Numbered from the stretch's first letter, positions 26,186 through 37,436 are shown. The stretch: DNA of 64,000 nucleotides from Phascolarctobacterium sp. (GCA_020024105.1 JAHHUH010000008.1:17706-81705), one strand, 5' to 3'. Numbers and translations: made by a program. Notes: generated by a model not told the origin, from the letters alone.

Positions 26186-27982
26186 TTATTTGTTTTCTTT
26201 TTCCTTCTTAACCATCAGGCTGGGACGGATGTGGAGTTCACGTAATTGTTTTTCATCAACATCGTTAGGAGCCTGGGTCATGAGGCAGGAAGCAGATTGA
26301 GTTTTCGGGAAGGCGATAACGTCACGGATGGAATCACGTTGAGCCATGATCATGATCAGACGGTCCAGGCCGAAAGCTAAGCCACCATGAGGAGGAGCAC
26401 CGAATTCAAAGGCATTCATCATGAAGCCGAATTTCTCCTGTGCTTGTTCATCGGTTAGGCCGATAGCAGCGAAGATTCTCTTTTGTACGTCACGACGATG
26501 GATACGGATGGAGCCACCACCGATTTCAGTACCGTTAAGTACCATATCGTAAGCTTTTGCATAAACCTTGCTGGGATCGGTTTCCAACAGGGGCAGGTCT
26601 TCATCACGAGGAGAGGTGAACGGATGGTGCATAGCAACATAACGTTTTTCTTCTTCATCGTATTCAAACATCGGGAAGTCTACAACCCAGGTGAAGGCCA
26701 GCTCGTTAGGATCAATCAGGTTACGACGTTTAGCCATTTCAATACGCAGAGCGCCCAGGGAAGCAGCTACAACGGAGGGTTTATCAGCAACGAAGAGCAG
26801 TAAGTCGCCTGCTTCGACATGTGCAGCTTCTTTCAAAGCAGCAATGTTTTCGTCAGTGAAGAATTTAGCAATGGAGGATTTTACGCCACCCTCTTCAGGA
26901 AATTGTAGCCATGCCATACCCTTAGCACCATAGATGCCGACGAATTTAACCAGGCCATCCAGTTCACGACGAGGAATATTAGCATAGCCCTTTACGTTAA
27001 TGCATTTTACCTGACCGCCATTTTCAACTACGGAGTTGAATACCTGGAAGCTGCAGCCTTTGATTGCTTCACTTACGTTGTAGAGGGGCATGTCAAAACG
27101 CAAATCCGGTTTATCACTACCATAACGGTCCATAGCGTCATCCCAGGTCAAGCGTTGGAACGGAGTTTTGATCTTGATGTTCAAAGCGCCTTCGAAGATG
27201 TAGGAAATCAAGCCTTCCATCAATTCCAGGATTTCGTCAACTTCCATAAAGGACATTTCCATATCCAATTGGGTAAATTCAGGTTGACGGTCAGCACGCA
27301 AATCTTCATCACGGAAGCAGCGGGCGATTTGGAAGTAACGTTCCATACCAGCAACCATCAGTAATTGTTTAAAAATTTGGGGAGATTGGGGCAAAGCGTA
27401 GAATTTGCCAGGGTTTACACGGCTGGGAACCAGGTAGTCACGAGCGCCTTCCGGAGTGCTCTTAGTCAGCATCGGAGTTTCAATCTCTAAGAAATCTCTT
27501 TGGTCCAGATAGTCGCGCATCAATTTAGTTACTTTATGACGCAGGATCAAATTGCGTTGCATTTCCGGACGACGGAGGTCCAGGTAACGATATTTCAAAC
27601 GCAGGTTTTCATCAGTGTCAATGCCGTCTTGGATGTAGAACGGAGGAGTTTTAGCTTTGTTCAAAACTTCAATTTCAGTTGCTACAACCTCGATGTGGCC
27701 GGTAGCCAGGTTTTCGTTAACGGTTTCTTCATCACGCATACGAACCTTGCCTGCTACCTTGATAACATATTCATTACGAATATCTTCAGCAATTTTGAAG
27801 CTGCTGCCTGCAGTATCAGGATCGGCAACAATTTGTACGATACCGCTACGGTCACGCAGGTCTACGAAGATCAGACCGCCGTGGTCACGTCTTTTGGAAA
27901 CCCAGCCACATAATACGACTTCTTGACCGGCATTGTTTTGGTTCAGCTCACCACAATGGTGGCTGCGTTTTTCATTAATCAT
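26186..27982 (-). CDS. aspS: Aspartyl-tRNA synthetase
   Basis: Class IIb synthetase of bacterial type, 598 residues: N-terminal OB anticodon domain (VVLCGWVSKRRDHGGLIFVDLRDR), class II motif 2 (ARCFRDEDLRADRQPEFTQLDMEMSF), the bacterial GAD insertion, and motif 3 (GLAFGLDRLIMIMA). Overlaps hisS by four bases, the conserved hisS-aspS pair. Confidence 0.96.
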   Translation of the reverse strand: MINEKRSHHCGELNQNNAGQEVVLCGWVSKRRDHGGLIFVDLRDRSGIVQIVADPDTAGSSFKIAEDIRNEYVIKVAGKVRMRDEETVNENLATGHIEVVATEIEVLNKAKTPPFYIQDGIDTDENLRLKYRYLDLRRPEMQRNLILRHKVTKLMRDYLDQRDFLEIETPMLTKSTPEGARDYLVPSRVNPGKFYALPQSPQIFKQLLMVAGMERYFQIARCFRDEDLRADRQPEFTQLDMEMSFMEVDEILELMEGLISYIFEGALNIKIKTPFQRLTWDDAMDRYGSDKPDLRFDMPLYNVSEAIKGCSFQVFNSVVENGGQVKCINVKGYANIPRRELDGLVKFVGIYGAKGMAWLQFPEEGGVKSSIAKFFTDENIAALKEAAHVEAGDLLLFVADKPSVVAASLGALRIEMAKRRNLIDPNELAFTWVVDFPMFEYDEEEKRYVAMHHPFTSPRDEDLPLLETDPSKVYAKAYDMVLNGTEIGGGSIRIHRRDVQKRIFAAIGLTDEQAQEKFGFMMNAFEFGAPPHGGLAFGLDRLIMIMAQRDSIRDVIAFPKTQSASCLMTQAPNDVDEKQLRELHIRPSLMVKKEKENK

Positions 27983-29247
27983 CCTTCATGCACCTCTGTT
28001 TGTAAAATAGTTGTAATATCACTAATGGCGATTTCTTTCTGCTCACTATTGGCCATGTTGCGCAGGACAACCTGATTGCGAGCGACCTCGTCATCACCGA
28101 AAATTAACACATAATGAGCTTTGACCCTGTTGGCAGCCTTCATCTGCGCCTTCATGCTACGGCCCTGGAAGTCGTAATCAACCTTCAGACCGTTCCGGCG
28201 TAAATCAATAGCAGCCTTAAAGGCCTTAGCAAAATGCTCCTGGTTGGGGCAGACTACGAAGACGTCCATGGCATCTGTAAAATCGGGCAGCAGGTTTTGG
28301 CTTTCTAAGGCCAGTAAAACCCTTTCCATACCCATAGCGAAGCCGATGCCCGGTGTTTCCGGTCCACCAACCTCTTTGATTAGGCCGTCATAGCGACCAC
28401 CGCCACAGACAGCGCTTTGTGCGCCTAAGGGAGCGTATTGGATTTCAAAAGCGGTCTTGGTGTAGTAGTCCAGACCACGTACCAGATTATGGTCCACCTC
28501 GTAATCCACTCCAGCTGCAGTCAGCAATTCCTTTAATCCGGCAAAATGCGCCTTGCATTCATCGCAGAGGCATTCCTCCAGGCTGGGAGCACCCTCACCC
28601 AATTCATGGCAATGGGGATTTTTGCAATCCAGCAGACGTAAGGGATTACGGTCATAGCGGGATTGGCAGTCCTTGCACAGCTCGTCAAAATGAGGTTTAA
28701 AGAATTCCTGTAACTTAACTCTGTGCTCCGGTCTGCATTTGGGGCAGCCAACGGAATTAATTTTTAATTTTAAATCCTTCAAGCCCAAGCTTTGCAGGAT
28801 TTGTACTGCCAATAATATAATTTCTGCGTCAATATTAGGGCCGGGTACACCCAGGGCCTCAATACCAAATTGATGGAATTGACGATAACGACCTGCCTGT
28901 GGGCGGTCATAACGGAACATAGGTCCCATATAGAACAGTTTCGTCGGTGCAGGGTCTGCATAAAGCTTGTGCTCAATGTAGGCACGTACTGCGGATGCAG
29001 TATTTTCCGGACGCAGAGTAATGCTTCTTTCACCACGGTCGGTAAAGGTGTACATTTCTTTTTCTACGACGTCGGTAGTTTCGCCAATGCCACGTAAAAA
29101 CAGCTCTGTATGTTCAAATACGGGAGTTCTGATTTCTTTGTAGCCATACTGAGCGCAAATTTTGCGCATAGTTTCTTCAAGGTACCGCCATGCCGTAACA
29201 TCCGTAGGCATGATATCCTTAGTACCTCTCGGTGCCGTTGTCAGCAT
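27979..29247 (-). CDS. hisS: Histidyl-tRNA synthetase
   Basis: Class II synthetase, 422 residues. Visible are APRGTKDI at the N-terminus, motif 2 (MFRYDRPQAGRYRQFHQFGIEALG), the histidine-binding LVRGLDYYTKTAFEI (HisA motif) and motif 3 (GIGFAMGMERVLLAL), then the anticodon-binding domain. It follows hemZ by 11 bases and overlaps aspS. Confidence 0.96.
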   Translation of the reverse strand: MLTTAPRGTKDIMPTDVTAWRYLEETMRKICAQYGYKEIRTPVFEHTELFLRGIGETTDVVEKEMYTFTDRGERSITLRPENTASAVRAYIEHKLYADPAPTKLFYMGPMFRYDRPQAGRYRQFHQFGIEALGVPGPNIDAEIILLAVQILQSLGLKDLKLKINSVGCPKCRPEHRVKLQEFFKPHFDELCKDCQSRYDRNPLRLLDCKNPHCHELGEGAPSLEECLCDECKAHFAGLKELLTAAGVDYEVDHNLVRGLDYYTKTAFEIQYAPLGAQSAVCGGGRYDGLIKEVGGPETPGIGFAMGMERVLLALESQNLLPDFTDAMDVFVVCPNQEHFAKAFKAAIDLRRNGLKVDYDFQGRSMKAQMKAANRVKAHYVLIFGDDEVARNQVVLRNMANSEQKEIAISDITTILQTEVHEG

Positions 29248-29258
29248 GCTTATTCCTC

Positions 29259-30686
29259 CTATTCTTCAAATAGCAGCCTCCGCTTTTCAGCCAGCTGCTG
29301 TAGGTTACTTGTATAAGTAAATATATTTTTCGGCATATTTAGCTTGTGTAGATGGTGACCATCTGCCTGGGGCACCTTGGTCGCAGAGGAAGGTCCAATT
29401 CCAATCACGATATGTCTTTCCTCCATCATCTGCACATTATAAATACTTTCCGTTCCCGGTAAAGCATAGCCGATATTAGCTAAATGACCCAGCATATAGT
29501 GCTGGCGGTATAAATAATAGGGTCTCATGCCCAAGTTCCTGGCAGTTTCCATGCCCTTCAGTACCATTGTGGAGGCACTGGCAGGTGGCAGGCCAATATG
29601 GGAGCCGAAAAGTGCGGCATCCTTTTTTAGCGTCAGGGTATGTACAGTTAAATTTTGGGGTGCCAATTGGCCGATTCCCTCCAGGGAAGCAAGGATATCC
29701 TCCTCAGTTTCACCGGGTAAGCCGATAATCAGGTCCGTGTTAATGACGGGAATACTGCTAGCTAAGGCCTGTTCGTAGGCCCGATAGAAATCGGCTACGG
29801 TATGACGTCGACCAATGACCTGGAGTGTCTTATCATGGAGGGTCTGAGGATTGACGCTCATACGCGTTACACCTACGGCTTCCATGGCAGCCAGCTTACC
29901 GGTAGTAAAACAGTCCGGCCTGCCCGCTTCTACGGTAAATTCCCTGATACTGGGCAGATGTAGGTACTTATCCGCTAAATGCAATAGCCTGGTAAAGGCT
30001 GTTTCACTTAAACTGGTAGGTGTACCGCCTCCAATATACAAGGAAGTTACATTCAAGCTATACATACTTAACAATTTTACCACATTTTTGATATCTTGTT
30101 CAATGAAATTTAAAAAGTTTTGTTGAGATTCTTCATCTTTAGGTACAATTCCTGAAGGAAAGGAACAATAAGTGCATTTTGTAGGGCAAAAAGGAATACC
30201 GATATAGATACCTGCTTCCTTATTTTGGTCAGGCAGCAGCTGCTTCTGCAATCGACAGATGGAGGTGAGCAGCTGTCCCTGTTCTAAAGGCAGCAGGTAC
30301 TGCTTTTGTAGATAAGCAGGCAGATCGCTAAAGGCTACTCCCCCATCCACCAGCTTATGAGCCAGCTTACCAGGACGGACACCTGTTAAAATACCCCAGG
30401 GCAGTTCCAGCCTAAGTCCGGTCTGCTGAGTTAGGACCTCCAGCACGGCCAGCTTTACACAGCGGCTGAACTCTCCAGTGACTGCCTCCGATACCGGGTA
30501 GGGCTTGCTGATTAGGGTAGTGTGAGAAGAGCTGAGGCTTGCTCTTATTCCCTGCTCATCATCAAGAAGCTTGAGCAGATATTCTCCCTCTGCCGCAGGA
30601 TAAAATGCGAATAACGCGGCCATATCATTTATGGACCGCGTTACATCATAGGCCAGAGAATGGTGTAGGGTAAAGCTGTGCTGCAT
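29259..30686 (-). CDS. hemZ: Radical SAM protein HemZ (oxygen-independent coproporphyrinogen oxidase-like)
   Basis: HemN-family radical-SAM enzyme. The cluster motif is GIPFCPTKCTYCSFPSG (CX3CX2C), then GGGTPTSL, EAGRPD and MSVNPQT; the N-terminal ~150 residues are the HemZ-type extension. HemZ is implicated in anaerobic haem synthesis, but not every HemN-like protein is a true coproporphyrinogen oxidase (HemW is a haem chaperone), so the reaction is inferred. One-base overlap with the upstream AI-2E-family gene; 11 bases before hisS. Confidence 0.82.
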   Translation of the reverse strand: MQHSFTLHHSLAYDVTRSINDMAALFAFYPAAEGEYLLKLLDDEQGIRASLSSSHTTLISKPYPVSEAVTGEFSRCVKLAVLEVLTQQTGLRLELPWGILTGVRPGKLAHKLVDGGVAFSDLPAYLQKQYLLPLEQGQLLTSICRLQKQLLPDQNKEAGIYIGIPFCPTKCTYCSFPSGIVPKDEESQQNFLNFIEQDIKNVVKLLSMYSLNVTSLYIGGGTPTSLSETAFTRLLHLADKYLHLPSIREFTVEAGRPDCFTTGKLAAMEAVGVTRMSVNPQTLHDKTLQVIGRRHTVADFYRAYEQALASSIPVINTDLIIGLPGETEEDILASLEGIGQLAPQNLTVHTLTLKKDAALFGSHIGLPPASASTMVLKGMETARNLGMRPYYLYRQHYMLGHLANIGYALPGTESIYNVQMMEERHIVIGIGPSSATKVPQADGHHLHKLNMPKNIFTYTSNLQQLAEKRRLLFEE

Positions 30687-31774
30687 TATGGCTGCACCTC
30701 CTCTTTCTTCTCTTCCAGCTTCTCATTCGCATGCCACAGCTCCTTATACAAGACACGGTACACAGCAGCTACAGGTACGGCAAAAAGCATACCCAGGATA
30801 CCAAAGAGCTTGGCACCAATCAGCAGGCTGATAATGAGAATAACGGGATGTAAATTTATTTTTCGTCCCATAACTTCGGGCATAATCCAGTGGCTATCTA
30901 TCTGATAGAAGACCAGATAGAAAAGAGCTACATGTAGGGCATCCGTTGAGGATTGGCCGTAGGCGATAAAAATCGCAGGTACCGCACCAATCATGGGGCC
31001 TACCAGAGGAATTGTTTCGGCTAATAAGGCTAAAAAGCCCAAAACCAGGGGGAACTGTACACCCAGAGACATCGTACCGATGGTAATACAGAAGCCGGCA
31101 ATCAGGCTCAGCTTACCCAGACCGGAGATATAGGCACTGATATTATAGCCGATTTCATCCAGCACATGGGCCACCTGGGGTTGAGCGTCATAATTAAAAA
31201 GATTAATGAACATGGAGCGCAGCTGGCGCCAGTCCCTAATGAAATAAAAGGACATAAATGGTACTACAATCAGACCAATCAGGTTAGTTACAACATCCAT
31301 ACTGGAAGCCAATAGCTTACGCAGAAGGTCATTAACAAAGCCCATGGACCAGCTTAAAATATCCTCCAGTAGCATGCTGAAATTAGAGGGCAGCTGGGGA
31401 ATGCCACCCTGGCTGAGGAAGGTATCCAGGTTTGCTTCCTTGGCATGGAGGAAAACCTTGGGCATCTTAACCAGCAGCTCGTTTATCTGTCCAAAAAGCG
31501 GCAATACCAGTAGTCCTACGGCGATGACCAGCATCATACAAAAGCCTATCAGGGCCAGGACGATGGCGAAAACGCGGGAGGGGTGTATGGTTCCCTGCCC
31601 TACGCTGACCTTGGTAATGGCATTAACCACCGGATAAAGAGCAAAAGCCAGAAAAATAGCTAGGATGATGGGCAGTAGGAAGGCTGCTAGCTGGTACATG
31701 ATATAGGAGATTAATGCTGTTATCAGAAGTTTAAAACTTGTACTTTTTCTTATAATCGGCCAATATTTAAGCAT
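30686..31774 (-). CDS. AI-2E family transporter (PerM/YtvI-like)
   Basis: Polytopic membrane protein of 362 residues with about eight hydrophobic segments and the family signatures PFMSFYFIRDWRQ, LALLAETIPLVGPMIGAVPAIFIA and ...LLIGAKLFGILGMLFAVPVAA. The family includes E. coli TqsA and Na+(Li+)/H+ antiporter-like members, so the substrate is uncertain. It lies between an MBL hydrolase (3-base gap) and hemZ (1-base overlap), so it is part of the long minus-strand operon. Confidence 0.85.
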   Translation of the reverse strand: MLKYWPIIRKSTSFKLLITALISYIMYQLAAFLLPIILAIFLAFALYPVVNAITKVSVGQGTIHPSRVFAIVLALIGFCMMLVIAVGLLVLPLFGQINELLVKMPKVFLHAKEANLDTFLSQGGIPQLPSNFSMLLEDILSWSMGFVNDLLRKLLASSMDVVTNLIGLIVVPFMSFYFIRDWRQLRSMFINLFNYDAQPQVAHVLDEIGYNISAYISGLGKLSLIAGFCITIGTMSLGVQFPLVLGFLALLAETIPLVGPMIGAVPAIFIAYGQSSTDALHVALFYLVFYQIDSHWIMPEVMGRKINLHPVILIISLLIGAKLFGILGMLFAVPVAAVYRVLYKELWHANEKLEEKKEEVQP

Positions 31775-31777
31775 GAT

Positions 31778-32398
31778 TTACTGCAGAAAGGGATTTCTGC
31801 GTCTTTCCCACCCAACTGTTGTGTCCGGTCCATGACCGGGTAATAAATGGACATCATCCTCCATGGTGAGAATTTTATCCTTCAGACCCTGAATTAACTG
31901 CTTGTAATTACCACCGGGAAAATCCGTACGACCGATGGACTCACTGAAAATAGAATCACCACAGAAAACTACGTCCTCATGTCTAATGCATACACCACCA
32001 GGAGTATGACCGGGTGTTGCATAAATAGTAAAGTCCATGCCGGCTACAGTGACAACCTCTCCTTCGTGGAAGAAAAAGTCCGGCTTGCAGCTTTTAAAAA
32101 CAGTATTCATAAACATTGCCAAATTGCTACGGGGATTGGTTAGCATGGGCGCATCAGCCTCACTGACGTACACAGGTACACCGGTTGCCTCCTTAACCTC
32201 AGTTAGACCACCAATGTGGTCGCTATGGCCGTGGGTCAGGAAAATAGCTTTGACAGAAATGCCCAGTTTTTCCACCAGCTCCATAATTCTTTCCGGTTCT
32301 GCACCAGGATCGATAATTACACCTTCGTGCAGAGCATCATTAACTGCAATATAGCAATTAGTACCCAACATGCCTACTTCTAATTTGTATACCTTCAT
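31778..32398 (-). CDS. MBL-fold metallohydrolase (glyoxalase II-like)
   Basis: Zinc hydrolase of the metallo-beta-lactamase fold with THGHSDHIGG (HxHxDH), TPGHTPGG (third His), FCGDSIF (bridging Asp) and LLPGHGPDT. 206 residues fits the YcbL/GloB-like short group, often acting on glutathione or other thioesters. In Firmicutes this gene commonly follows dtd and relA, as here. Confidence 0.87.
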   Translation of the reverse strand: MKVYKLEVGMLGTNCYIAVNDALHEGVIIDPGAEPERIMELVEKLGISVKAIFLTHGHSDHIGGLTEVKEATGVPVYVSEADAPMLTNPRSNLAMFMNTVFKSCKPDFFFHEGEVVTVAGMDFTIYATPGHTPGGVCIRHEDVVFCGDSIFSESIGRTDFPGGNYKQLIQGLKDKILTMEDDVHLLPGHGPDTTVGWERRRNPFLQ

Positions 32399-32406
32399 AG
32401 GACCTC

Positions 32407-32856
32407 CTAAAATATTTTTCTACTATCTAATAAAATGGTTACTGGGCCATTATTAACCAGGCTGACCAGCATATGTGCTTGAAAAACCCCTGTTTCAACG
32501 GTTAAGCCCTGCTCCCGGCAATGCTCGACAAAACGTTCATAATAGCTGGTAGCAATTTCCGGTGCTGCTGCTTCTGCAAAATAAGGACGCTTTCCCTTAC
32601 GACAGTCGCCGAAAAGGGTGAATTGGGAAACAGCTAGAATACTGCCCCCCACGTCCTGGATGGATAAATTCATCTTACCAGCCTCATCTTCAAAAATACG
32701 CAGGCCACAGACCTTATCTACAATATATTTTAAATCCTTATCCGTATCACCCTCGGCTACGCCTAGGAGTACCAGCAGGCCCTTTTCGATACGACCTGTC
32801 AGCTCCCCCTCCACTGTAACCTGGGCACGGTCAACACGCTGCACTACAGCTCTCAT
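32407..32856 (-). CDS. dtd: D-aminoacyl-tRNA deacylase
   Basis: Removes D-amino acids (and glycine mischarged on tRNA-Ala) from tRNA. 149 residues with [17 protein letters not shown], the catalytic [17 protein letters not shown] and the cross-subunit Gly-cis-Pro motif NNGPVT. Four-base overlap with relA, the conserved relA-dtd pair. Confidence 0.95.
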   Translation of the reverse strand: MRAVVQRVDRAQVTVEGELTGRIEKGLLVLLGVAEGDTDKDLKYIVDKVCGLRIFEDEAGKMNLSIQDVGGSILAVSQFTLFGDCRKGKRPYFAEAAAPEIATSYYERFVEHCREQGLTVETGVFQAHMLVSLVNNGPVTILLDSRKIF

Positions 32857-35090
32857 TTTCTACCCCCAATGGATCCGGAAATAATTCTTTCTACGTTATA
32901 AACGCCCTTGATACGGCGAATTCTATTCATCAGATAATCCAACTGCTCCAGGGTGGCAATGTCCAGACCGATATTCATGGAGCAAACCTTATTTTTATCC
33001 ACTCCGCAATTCAGGGAATAGATATTTAATTTCGCTTCGCTGGTAACCGTCATTACATCACTCATAATATTAGGACGGTCAGTAGATGTTACCAGGATAT
33101 GCACCTTATAGACAGAATCCAGGCTCACATCCCAGGAAACATCGATGAGGCGGCCTCGCTCGGCAGGGTTATTGCTGAGAATGTTGGGACAGTCAGTACG
33201 ATGGACGGACACACCGCTACCACGGGTAACGTAGCCTACGACCGGGTCACCGGGAATGGGATTACAGCAGCGGGCCAGCTTGACCATGATGCCGTCCTCA
33301 CCCTTAACCAGAATACCATGACTAGTTTTAGCCTTGGATTTACGAGGCTTCAGCTCTGCTAAAAGGGCTGACAGGTCCTTAGTCGTATTCTGCCGCTGCT
33401 CTTTTTTATAAATATCCACCAGCTTGGACATTACGGCGCTTAGAGTAACACCACCATAACCCAGGGCAGCCAAAAGGTTTTCATCGGAGTCGATGCGCAT
33501 TCTGGCACCGACCTCCTTCAACTTTTCAGGCTTGGTCATCATTTTGGCATCGTAGCCCAGGCGTTTAACCTCTTTTTCCAGCATTTCACGACCTTTGATG
33601 ATATTTTCTTCCCTGCGTTCCTTCTTAAACCAGCTCTTAATTTTATTACGAGTGTCGGAAGAGCCAGCTATGTTCAGCCAGTCACGGCTGGGACCACTGG
33701 CCTGCTTGGAGGTGATAACCTCGACGATATCGCCGTTCTTCAGTTTGGCATCCAGGGGAACGATACGGCCATTAACTTTGGCACCAACACAGCGGTTACC
33801 TACTGCTGTATGGATACGGTAGGCAAAGTCAATGGGCACGGAGCCTACGGGCAGGTCGATGACGTCGCCACGAGGGGTGAAGACAAAGACCTCGTCGGCA
33901 AAAATGTCCATTTTGACCGTGTTGACAAAGTCGCGGGTATCATTCATATCCTTATGCCATTCCAGCAGCTGACGGAGCCAGGAGAGCTTAGCATCAAAGC
34001 ATTTATCACTACTGCTGCCGCTAGCCGGCTTGCTGTTGCCACTTTCCTTATAACGCCAGTGGGCAGCAACACCATATTCGGAAATGCGGTGCATTTCAAA
34101 GGTACGGATTTGGATTTCCAGGGGCTGACCACCGGTGGAAAGAACCGTGGTATGGAGGGACTGGTACATATTGGATTTAGGCACGGCTACATAGTCCTTA
34201 AAGCGGCCCGGAATGGGACGCCACATGCTATGTACGATACCCAGGGTGCCATAGCAGTCCTTAACCGTGTCTACCAGCACACGGATGGCCAGTAAATCGT
34301 AAATTTCACTTAATTCCTTATGGTCGCGCAGCATTTTTTTATGAATACTGTAGAAATTTTTGGGACGACCTTGGATTTCACAGCGGATGCCGGCTTTTTC
34401 CAGGCTACTGCGCATGATATCCATGGCCTGGTTGATCAGGTCCTCGCGTTCACGACGTTTGATTTTAACCTGCTCTACCAGATTATAATAAATCTCCGGC
34501 TCCATATACCGGAAGGCCAGGTCCTCCAGCTCCCATTTAATGGTATAAATACCTAGACGATGGGCCAGAGGTGCATAAATTTCCAGAGTTTCACGAGAAA
34601 TAGACTGCTGCTTATGGGGCGGCATATATTTCATGGTGCGCATATTATGTAATCGGTCAGCCAGCTTGATTAAAACTACACGTATATCCCTAGCCATGGC
34701 CAAGAACATTTTGCGGTAGTTTTCCATCTGCCGGTCTTCTTTGGAGATATATTCTATTTTACCTAATTTGGTTACGCCGTCCACCAAATTGGCAACAGTT
34801 TCACCGAAGCGTTCCTTAATATTCTCCAGTGTATATTCCGTATCCTCAACTACGTCATGTAAAAAGGCCGCAGCCAAGGTTTTTTCATCCATCTGTAGCT
34901 GGGCAAGAATACCGGCCACGCCAACGGGATGAATAATATAGGGCTCACCAGATTTTCTCTGTTGCTTAGCATGGGCTTCTTTGGCTAAGTCATAGGCCTT
35001 ATGGATAAAGGCCATCTGTTCCTCATCCAGATAGGCCTTGGCCATCTCATCAAATTCTTCTATTTTTGTAATATTACCTGTTGCAGGCAT
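32853..35090 (-). CDS. relA: (p)ppGpp synthetase/hydrolase (RelA/SpoT, Rel)
   Basis: Bifunctional stringent-response enzyme, 745 residues. The N-terminal HD hydrolase domain is intact ([12 protein letters not shown]...[24 protein letters not shown]), the synthetase domain follows ([38 protein letters not shown]), then TGS ([16 protein letters not shown]), a helical/CC domain ([21 protein letters not shown]) and a C-terminal ACT domain. It shares the recJ-relA-dtd order. GTP depletion by this enzyme would feed into CodY. Confidence 0.95.
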   Translation of the reverse strand: MPATGNITKIEEFDEMAKAYLDEEQMAFIHKAYDLAKEAHAKQQRKSGEPYIIHPVGVAGILAQLQMDEKTLAAAFLHDVVEDTEYTLENIKERFGETVANLVDGVTKLGKIEYISKEDRQMENYRKMFLAMARDIRVVLIKLADRLHNMRTMKYMPPHKQQSISRETLEIYAPLAHRLGIYTIKWELEDLAFRYMEPEIYYNLVEQVKIKRREREDLINQAMDIMRSSLEKAGIRCEIQGRPKNFYSIHKKMLRDHKELSEIYDLLAIRVLVDTVKDCYGTLGIVHSMWRPIPGRFKDYVAVPKSNMYQSLHTTVLSTGGQPLEIQIRTFEMHRISEYGVAAHWRYKESGNSKPASGSSSDKCFDAKLSWLRQLLEWHKDMNDTRDFVNTVKMDIFADEVFVFTPRGDVIDLPVGSVPIDFAYRIHTAVGNRCVGAKVNGRIVPLDAKLKNGDIVEVITSKQASGPSRDWLNIAGSSDTRNKIKSWFKKERREENIIKGREMLEKEVKRLGYDAKMMTKPEKLKEVGARMRIDSDENLLAALGYGGVTLSAVMSKLVDIYKKEQRQNTTKDLSALLAELKPRKSKAKTSHGILVKGEDGIMVKLARCCNPIPGDPVVGYVTRGSGVSVHRTDCPNILSNNPAERGRLIDVSWDVSLDSVYKVHILVTSTDRPNIMSDVMTVTSEAKLNIYSLNCGVDKNKVCSMNIGLDIATLEQLDYLMNRIRRIKGVYNVERIISGSIGGRK

Positions 35091-35112
35091 ATCCTTCCAC
35101 TCCCATCCTCAC

Positions 35113-37434
35113 TTATAGCCCTAGTAGAATCTCCTGCTGGGTTAAGCGTAAATTTTCTTCTGCAAGCCTTAGCGTTTCTTTGCTTTCCATCTGCAGCCTG
35201 CAATATAGAGGTGATTCCTCCAGGCTACGCCTTCTAATCGTTCCTAGAGTAATCCGGGCTTCATCCAGATGGATAAAGCCCAATTCTTCCATAATAAGCA
35301 GGGCATTATTACTTACATAGGCCGCTTCCTCCTGAAGAAAGGCGGCTCTATCAACACTTCCCTGCTGCAGGCGTCGTTTAAGCTTCTGGTAGGCTACGGC
35401 CAGTACCTCTCGTGTGGGGTGTGTCAGGGCCAGGCTATTTGCCATCCGTGTACAATCATCGTTATTGTATAATAGGATAATTTTTTGTACACAGGGAGAC
35501 AGCTCCTTCACAACGCTGCGAATGGATTGCTGAGGCAAATCGTAACAGATTGCGACAGGTGAGTCAATAACTTCACCATATTTTAACAAATGTACAGGCT
35601 TCTCCAATTGCTCCTGGGGTAAGGTCTGCACATCATTTACATAAAGGGTCACCTTGTTTTCGGTGCGTGCCCAAGCTCGTACTGCTTCCAGCTTGCCGGC
35701 TTTTTCCCGACGATAGTCCCCCAGCTGTAGCTGGGGACGCAATGATAGGCCGTGTAGCTGTACGGAAACTTCGTTTCGCCACTGGTTGATGCGGGGACTA
35801 AAGGCGATATCCAGGGACATGCCGTCATAGAGGAAGGGCAGAAGATTGGCCTTATTCCACATTAAGCCCTTGTAGCCCCCTCCCTGCTGCTCAATAAAGA
35901 ACTGCAGGTGATTCTTTTCCTTGCCGATGGCCCGTGGACAACGGAGCTTAGCATTCTGAAAAGCAAAAACAGGTGCCGGATTATCACAGCCGAAGGGCTC
36001 CAGCAGGCTAAGCTCCTGTAAATCGCGTACCTTGATTACTGTATTTTTCGGTAGCAGGCTATCAATTACCTGGATGGGTAAATAGTCATCTTCCTGTAAA
36101 TGCTCACGCACATAGGCTTGGAAGCGCTGCTTAAATTCTGGCAGCTTATCTGCGGGGAGGGTCAGGCCTGCAGCCTGATGATGGCCACCAAATTGAGTAA
36201 GGATATCCGCCTCCGCTGCAATAGCCTCATACAGGTTAAGCGCCGGTATACTACGGCAGCTGCCCTTCGCCATCCCCTCTTCGTTGATGCTGATGAGGAT
36301 GGTGGGCAGGTTGTACTTATCCACCAGACGGGAGGCTACTATACCGATAACCCCCTGATGCCAGCCCTTGGAGGCCAGAACGATGGCTGTGTCAATATGC
36401 TCCTCCTGGGCCAAAAGTTCCTCGGCCTCCTCCTGAATCTGCTTACTGATTTCCTGACGGAGACTATTTTCTCTGTTCAGCTCCTCCGCAATAGTCTTAG
36501 CCTTGTCCTTATCTTGGGTAATGAACAGCTCCACTGCCAGCTGGGCATGTTCTAAACGACCGGAGGCGTTAAGCCTGGGCGCCAGACCAAAGCCGATGTT
36601 TTCTGAGGTAATAGCGTCCTTCTGACAGCCACTGCCTTCAATCAAGGTCTGAAGACCTACTAAACGGGTGGAGGCCATGGCCTTTAAGCCACGACGTACC
36701 AGCTCCCTATTTTCTCCTATCAGGGGAACTATATCCGCTACCGTTCCCAGTGCTACCAACTCCGTCAGCTCCTCCCAGTAGAGGTGCTTACCGGTACGAC
36801 GCTGTTCCAAAGCCTGGCACAGCTTAAAGGCTACACCTACCCCGCTCAGTACCTTAAAAGGATACTGGCAGTCTTCCTGCTTGGGATTAATGATGGCATA
36901 GGCCTGGGGCAGTACAGGTGGTACAGTATGGTGGTCCGTAATAATAATATCCATCCCCTGAGGCGCGTGGGCTACCTCCTGGACACCACTAATACCACAG
37001 TCAACTGTAGCCACTAGGGTTGTTCCACTATCATAAATTGTTTTTAAAGCTTCATCGTTAAGCCCGTAGCCCTCATTATCCCGTTTGGGAATGTAGGTAC
37101 TGACATCGGCTCCACAACGTTGTAAATAAATATAAAGTAAAGAAGAGGCTGTAATACCATCCACATCATAATCACCATAAACGGTAATCTTTTCACCGTG
37201 GGCCAGTGCTCTTTCAATACGTAGTACGGTTTTATCCATATCCTTGAGCAAATAGGGATCATGGAAGGGTGCTTCGCTACCATAGAGGAATTCCTTGATA
37301 GCTGCTTCCGTAGTCATGCCCCTCTCCCAGAGAATACCCGTTACTAAGGGAGAGATACCCAGTTTTTGTGCCAGAATCTGGACCTTCTCCTTATTATAGC
37401 CTTGCAGCTGCCATTTTTTTGCCTTCCCAATCAT
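35113..37434 (-). CDS. recJ: Single-stranded-DNA-specific exonuclease RecJ
   Basis: 5'-3' ssDNA exonuclease in recombination and mismatch repair. DHH-family motifs are visible: YGDYDVDGITASS, VDCGISG, ITDHHTVPP and the DHHA1 motif GGHHQAAGLTL. At 773 residues it is the long Firmicutes form with a C-terminal extension of about 200 residues beyond the OB domain, as in B. subtilis. It is followed by relA and preceded two bases away by lapA. Confidence 0.94.
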   Translation of the reverse strand: MIGKAKKWQLQGYNKEKVQILAQKLGISPLVTGILWERGMTTEAAIKEFLYGSEAPFHDPYLLKDMDKTVLRIERALAHGEKITVYGDYDVDGITASSLLYIYLQRCGADVSTYIPKRDNEGYGLNDEALKTIYDSGTTLVATVDCGISGVQEVAHAPQGMDIIITDHHTVPPVLPQAYAIINPKQEDCQYPFKVLSGVGVAFKLCQALEQRRTGKHLYWEELTELVALGTVADIVPLIGENRELVRRGLKAMASTRLVGLQTLIEGSGCQKDAITSENIGFGLAPRLNASGRLEHAQLAVELFITQDKDKAKTIAEELNRENSLRQEISKQIQEEAEELLAQEEHIDTAIVLASKGWHQGVIGIVASRLVDKYNLPTILISINEEGMAKGSCRSIPALNLYEAIAAEADILTQFGGHHQAAGLTLPADKLPEFKQRFQAYVREHLQEDDYLPIQVIDSLLPKNTVIKVRDLQELSLLEPFGCDNPAPVFAFQNAKLRCPRAIGKEKNHLQFFIEQQGGGYKGLMWNKANLLPFLYDGMSLDIAFSPRINQWRNEVSVQLHGLSLRPQLQLGDYRREKAGKLEAVRAWARTENKVTLYVNDVQTLPQEQLEKPVHLLKYGEVIDSPVAICYDLPQQSIRSVVKELSPCVQKIILLYNNDDCTRMANSLALTHPTREVLAVAYQKLKRRLQQGSVDRAAFLQEEAAYVSNNALLIMEELGFIHLDEARITLGTIRRRSLEESPLYCRLQMESKETLRLAEENLRLTQQEILLGL

Positions 37435-37436
37435 GG